Below, in pieces: positions 61,670 through 64,000 of a DNA stretch of 64,000 bases. The stretch is from CBDCUW01 sp965222745 (GTDB lineage Bacteria > Planctomycetota > Planctomycetia > Pirellulales > Pirellulaceae). The stretch lies in the NCBI GenBank assembly GCA_965222745.1, contig CBDCUW010000003.1, positions 744,001 to 808,000 of the forward strand, in the 5' to 3' direction. The translations under genes and the position numbers were made by a program. Positions within the stretch are counted from its first letter, which is position 1. The number at the start of each line of letters is the position of its first letter. The notes under the pieces are model-generated. The model ran no database searches and was not told the origin of the DNA. It saw only the letters and a program-made list of their open reading frames with translations.

Positions 61670-62507
61670 GTCTTTGTAGGCCGACTTGTCGCAAGTCGGC
61701 AATGCCGGTACTCACCCGCCGATCAGCATTCCTCACACGCCCCTCTTCCTCCTTCGCACCCGGTGAACCTCTCCAGATCATCAGGCAAGACACCGCGATC
61801 AAGGCGAACGCTACCAATCGCTTGAATCGCGCCGCGGCAATTCGGCGGCTGACCAGCACACCCAATTGGACTCCAGCAATCGCAAACGGCGCAGCGATCA
61901 AAGAGTGTGCAGCGCTGCTCGTGGTGACCAGTCCGTCGGCGGCCATCAATACCGCTTTGTACGTTGCGATGACCAGCAAGCACTGAGTAACGAAGGCTTT
62001 GAATCGTTCTTGGGACCAACCCTGTTTCAAAGCAAACGCGGCAACCGGAGGTCCCGCGATGCTGACCGCGCCAGCTAAAAAACCGCTCACCGCGCCCGCC
62101 GCGAAACAGGCTCGTTTCGACGAAGAACTGCCTTGTGAAACACTTTGGTTGCGGAGGCTCAACAGCACCATCGCCAAAATCGACAGTCCCGTACCGCGTA
62201 CCAGCAAGTCCAGCGGCGCATGCTTGAACGCCAGCAGACCGAGCGGCAGAAAGACCGCCGCGCCGATCATCGCCAACCGGAGCGACGCCCAGTCAATCCC
62301 TTCGCGATAGACCCACGCCGCCATCACCAACATCGGCACGCTGGAAAGCGAGATCACCACGTGTGCCGACTTGATGTCCATCACGAAGGGAACAGCAGCC
62401 AACGCGACGATGCCGAACCCGAACCCAATCGCGCTGTGAACAAATCCGGCCGCCAGCGCGATGGTCGCCACCGAAACCAGCGTGATCCATGTTTCCGCGT
62501 CTGGCAC
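61431..62507 (-). CDS. TauE/SafE sulfite exporter-family permease with read-through C-terminus
   Basis: A 358-residue reading frame whose first 250 residues are a normal TauE/SafE permease: eight helices, the opening ATIALAAGFVHSAIGFGFGI, the mid-protein AGAVSGFLAGAVSIAGPPVA and the closing LVAFALIAVSCLMIWRG. These proteins move sulfite, sulfoacetate or other organic acids across the inner membrane. From about residue 252 the sequence turns Arg-rich and non-membrane, and the frame crosses a palindrome (61680-61700) and 239 bases of the convergent fusion gene before a stop. The tail is probably not functional. The start is GTG at 62507, overlapping the stop of the MFS gene by one base. Confidence 0.8.
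   Translation of the reverse strand: MPDAETWITLVSVATIALAAGFVHSAIGFGFGIVALAAVPFVMDIKSAHVVISLSSVPMLVMAAWVYREGIDWASLRLAMIGAAVFLPLGLLAFKHAPLDLLVRGTGLSILAMVLLSLRNQSVSQGSSSSKRACFAAGAVSGFLAGAVSIAGPPVAAFALKQGWSQERFKAFVTQCLLVIATYKAVLMAADGLVTTSSAAHSLIAAPFAIAGVQLGVLVSRRIAAARFKRLVAFALIAVSCLMIWRGSPGAKEEEGRVRNADRRVSTGIADLRQVGLQRLNRLDHQPLRQEPLRPVTRRRDIGEVLIERGSGRATIHSSAADSRRKYGRSIFLNRSRPIQSIRPTERWCPMRSAVGWR
61680..61700. repeat. Palindrome of the GCCGACTTG family, inside the permease read-through
   Basis: GCCGACTTG-TCG-CAAGTCGGC, perfect 9-bp arms, lies 11 bases after the stop of the fusion gene and inside the extended frame of the permease. This is where a terminator or intergenic spacer would be expected. 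Confidence 0.85.
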
Positions 62508-63898
62508 TATTCAGGCAGCTCCGCCCCACGCGTCTCCTTGGCAAACAACACCACGACGACGCCAAGCAAGAACAGCCAGCTCAGTAGCGAAGCGGCTTCC
62601 TCTAATGAGTAACCGAGTCCCCCGTCGGCTTCGGGGCGTTGCATCCAACCGGTCAACAGCAACATCGGAAAGGTGACCAGGCGGCCCATGTTGAAACAGA
62701 ACCCGGCACCGGTACCGCGCAAACGAGTCGGATAGAGTTCCGGAAAGTAGACCGCGTAACCGGCATGCATTCCGAGCGTGAGAAACCCGAAGATCGGCAA
62801 CGTCACCCAGATCACCGCCAACGACGCGCCACCGCCAACGATGAACTTGAAAAAGACCAGCGCGATCACCAGCGCCCCCAAGTGATAAAACACAAACGCC
62901 CCTTTCCTGCCCAGCCGGTTGGAAATCCAGCCGAACAACAGCAGCCCGATTCCGCCACCGGTCGTGTTGACGAACATGCTGAGCATTTCCGCCCGCTTGA
63001 TACCTCCCGCATTCGCCTCGAATGCGGCGTCTTTTTCCTCCTGCGGCGAATCGGAAGTCAGCCCCGCTTCCACGAGCACTTCGGCTCGTTTTTTGGCCAT
63101 CAACGCGTTTTTGCCGTAGATGTGAGCGCCCCAAAAAGTCGCCAAGCCGATCGTCGCCAGCGAGACGCCGACGATGGTGTTGCGCAGATTTTCGCGGTGG
63201 AACAACTCCGCGATTCGTCCCTGCTGTTCATCCGGGTTTTCCGCGGCGCGCTGGCGAGCTTTGACCCATTGCTCCGGTTCGTGCAGTTTCCAGCGAATCC
63301 AAACCGTCAGCAGGGCAGGAACGACACCGATCAAAAAACCGAGTCGCCAAGTGTTTTCGCCCCAGGGACTGGCTGCCAACACAAAGAACCCGACGATCGT
63401 GGCCAAGTAAGTTCCGAAGACGCTTGAGGCGTGAAAAATCGATCCCATCACCGCTCGTGAACGCTGCGGCATCACCTCGGCCACCATCGCCGAGGCAACC
63501 GCCCACTCTCCGCCGACTCCCATCGCGACAAAGAAACGAAGCACAACCATGTGCCAGGCTTCGCCCGCAAACGCGGTCACGCAGGTAAACAACGAGTAGA
63601 ACAGAATCGTGATGATCATCGTTTTGGATCGCCCGATTCGGTCGCTAAGCATCCCGAAAAAGACGCCGCCCAACGCACCGCCCAGCAAGAACGATCCCAG
63701 CGCGACGTTGTTCCAAAACCGAACGATCCCATCCTCGGCATCGCCCAACAACTGCGGCATCGCGTCCCGCATCGAAGCGACAAAAATCTGCCCCTCGAAA
63801 ACATCAAACACCCAGCCCAACGAGGCGATCAGTAAGACCAGCCATTGGTACTTGGTGATCCCTTCATTCCACTTCAGCGGCGGCGAATCGTTACTCAT
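62507..63898 (-). CDS. MFS transporter, metabolite:H+ symporter type
   Basis: A 463-residue major facilitator. Twelve helices are predicted. The loop 2-3 signature is FGMLSDRIGRSKTMII (G-x3-D-R-x-G-R), and the second-half equivalent is GWISNRLGRKGAFVFYH. The sequence VAMGVGGEWAVASAMVAEVM (visible here as FVAMGVGGEWAVASAMVAEV) and YFPELYPTRLRGTGAGFCFN resemble metabolite:H+ and aromatic acid symporters. A cytoplasmic stretch between helices 6 and 7 (about 205-300) is longer than usual. It is coupled by a one-base overlap to the TauE/SafE gene, so both may serve one substrate, such as an organosulfonate or carboxylate; this is inference. Confidence 0.92.
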   Translation of the reverse strand: MSNDSPPLKWNEGITKYQWLVLLIASLGWVFDVFEGQIFVASMRDAMPQLLGDAEDGIVRFWNNVALGSFLLGGALGGVFFGMLSDRIGRSKTMIITILFYSLFTCVTAFAGEAWHMVVLRFFVAMGVGGEWAVASAMVAEVMPQRSRAVMGSIFHASSVFGTYLATIVGFFVLAASPWGENTWRLGFLIGVVPALLTVWIRWKLHEPEQWVKARQRAAENPDEQQGRIAELFHRENLRNTIVGVSLATIGLATFWGAHIYGKNALMAKKRAEVLVEAGLTSDSPQEEKDAAFEANAGGIKRAEMLSMFVNTTGGGIGLLLFGWISNRLGRKGAFVFYHLGALVIALVFFKFIVGGGASLAVIWVTLPIFGFLTLGMHAGYAVYFPELYPTRLRGTGAGFCFNMGRLVTFPMLLLTGWMQRPEADGGLGYSLEEAASLLSWLFLLGVVVVLFAKETRGAELPE

Positions 63899-64000
63899 GC
63901 AGTTTCAACGGTAAGGATGGGCGTTTGGTGCAGGTCAACACAGCGACACATAGCGTAACGTCTAGCCGCGCGGCGTGAACGACTGAACCTGCATTTCGGC

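Overview
The window looks like chromosome from a planctomycete of the Pirellulaceae/Rhodopirellula type. The evidence is gene content: six type I sulfatases, a PSCyt1/DUF1549/DUF1553 protein paired with a DUF1501 protein, a FecR-LamG protein beside an ECF sigma factor, an ECF sigma/Ser-Thr kinase pair, a DUF3500 protein, moderately high GC, and intergenic regions full of short hairpins. No rRNA, convincing tRNA, CRISPR array, transposase or integrase gene is visible.

Layout. 1-542: the 5' part of a GTG-started membrane-anchored protein that runs off the left edge. 1303-2393: a small DMT-type membrane protein coupled to a CDP-alcohol phosphatidyltransferase-like protein with altered metal-binding residues. 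2477-8374: a winged-helix regulator divergent from a strong promoter and a three-gene ABC/HlyD/TolC export locus whose ABC ATPase has lost the usual catalytic motifs. 8441-13625: membrane proteins of unknown function, a DUF1501 gene remnant, an esterase with a Spy-like coil, and a flavin split-barrel protein. 13760-18062: a cytoplasmic three-PAS histidine kinase, a DUF3500 protein, a Cys-rich lipoprotein and a thioredoxin-like protein. 18050-22415 (minus): a tightly overlapped operon of M19 dipeptidase, PLP D-amino-acid lyase, small membrane protein and Na+/solute symporter, probably for D-amino-acid-containing dipeptides. 22505-24259: a sulfatase with a C-terminal VHL-beta-like domain. 24367-26259 (minus): a nitrosative-stress pair, hybrid cluster protein then protoglobin.

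26620-36400 (minus) is a likely six-gene operon: ECF sigma, FecR-LamG membrane protein, two sulfatases, cytochrome/DUF1549/DUF1553 protein, DUF1501 protein. Two more sulfatases lie next to it (36596-38164 minus, 38409-40145 plus). This is a probable sulfated-polysaccharide utilisation island. 41657-44974 (minus) is the conserved rpsB-tsf-pyrH-frr cluster, with a rho-independent terminator between tsf and pyrH. 45648-48560 holds the ECF sigma/protein kinase pair, 48627-49944 a peroxiredoxin and an unknown protein, and 50043-51542 the sixth sulfatase. 51850-54629 is a small glycan/lipid set (NodB deacetylase, GT4 glycosyltransferase, PlsC acyltransferase). 55475-61669 is alaS followed by a giant membrane/spermidine-synthase-like fusion. 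61431-63898 (minus) is an MFS transporter and a TauE/SafE permease whose reading frame runs 239 bp into the convergent gene.

A recurring theme is intergenic palindromes. One family is built on GCCGACTTG...CAAGTCGGC or GCGACTTC...GAAGTCGC. A longer three-hairpin element occurs at 40.7 kb and again, inverted and split, at 45.3-45.5 kb. Several genes use GTG or TTG starts supported by ribosome-binding sites or overlaps (542, 6641, 12978, 13760, 34148, 62507).
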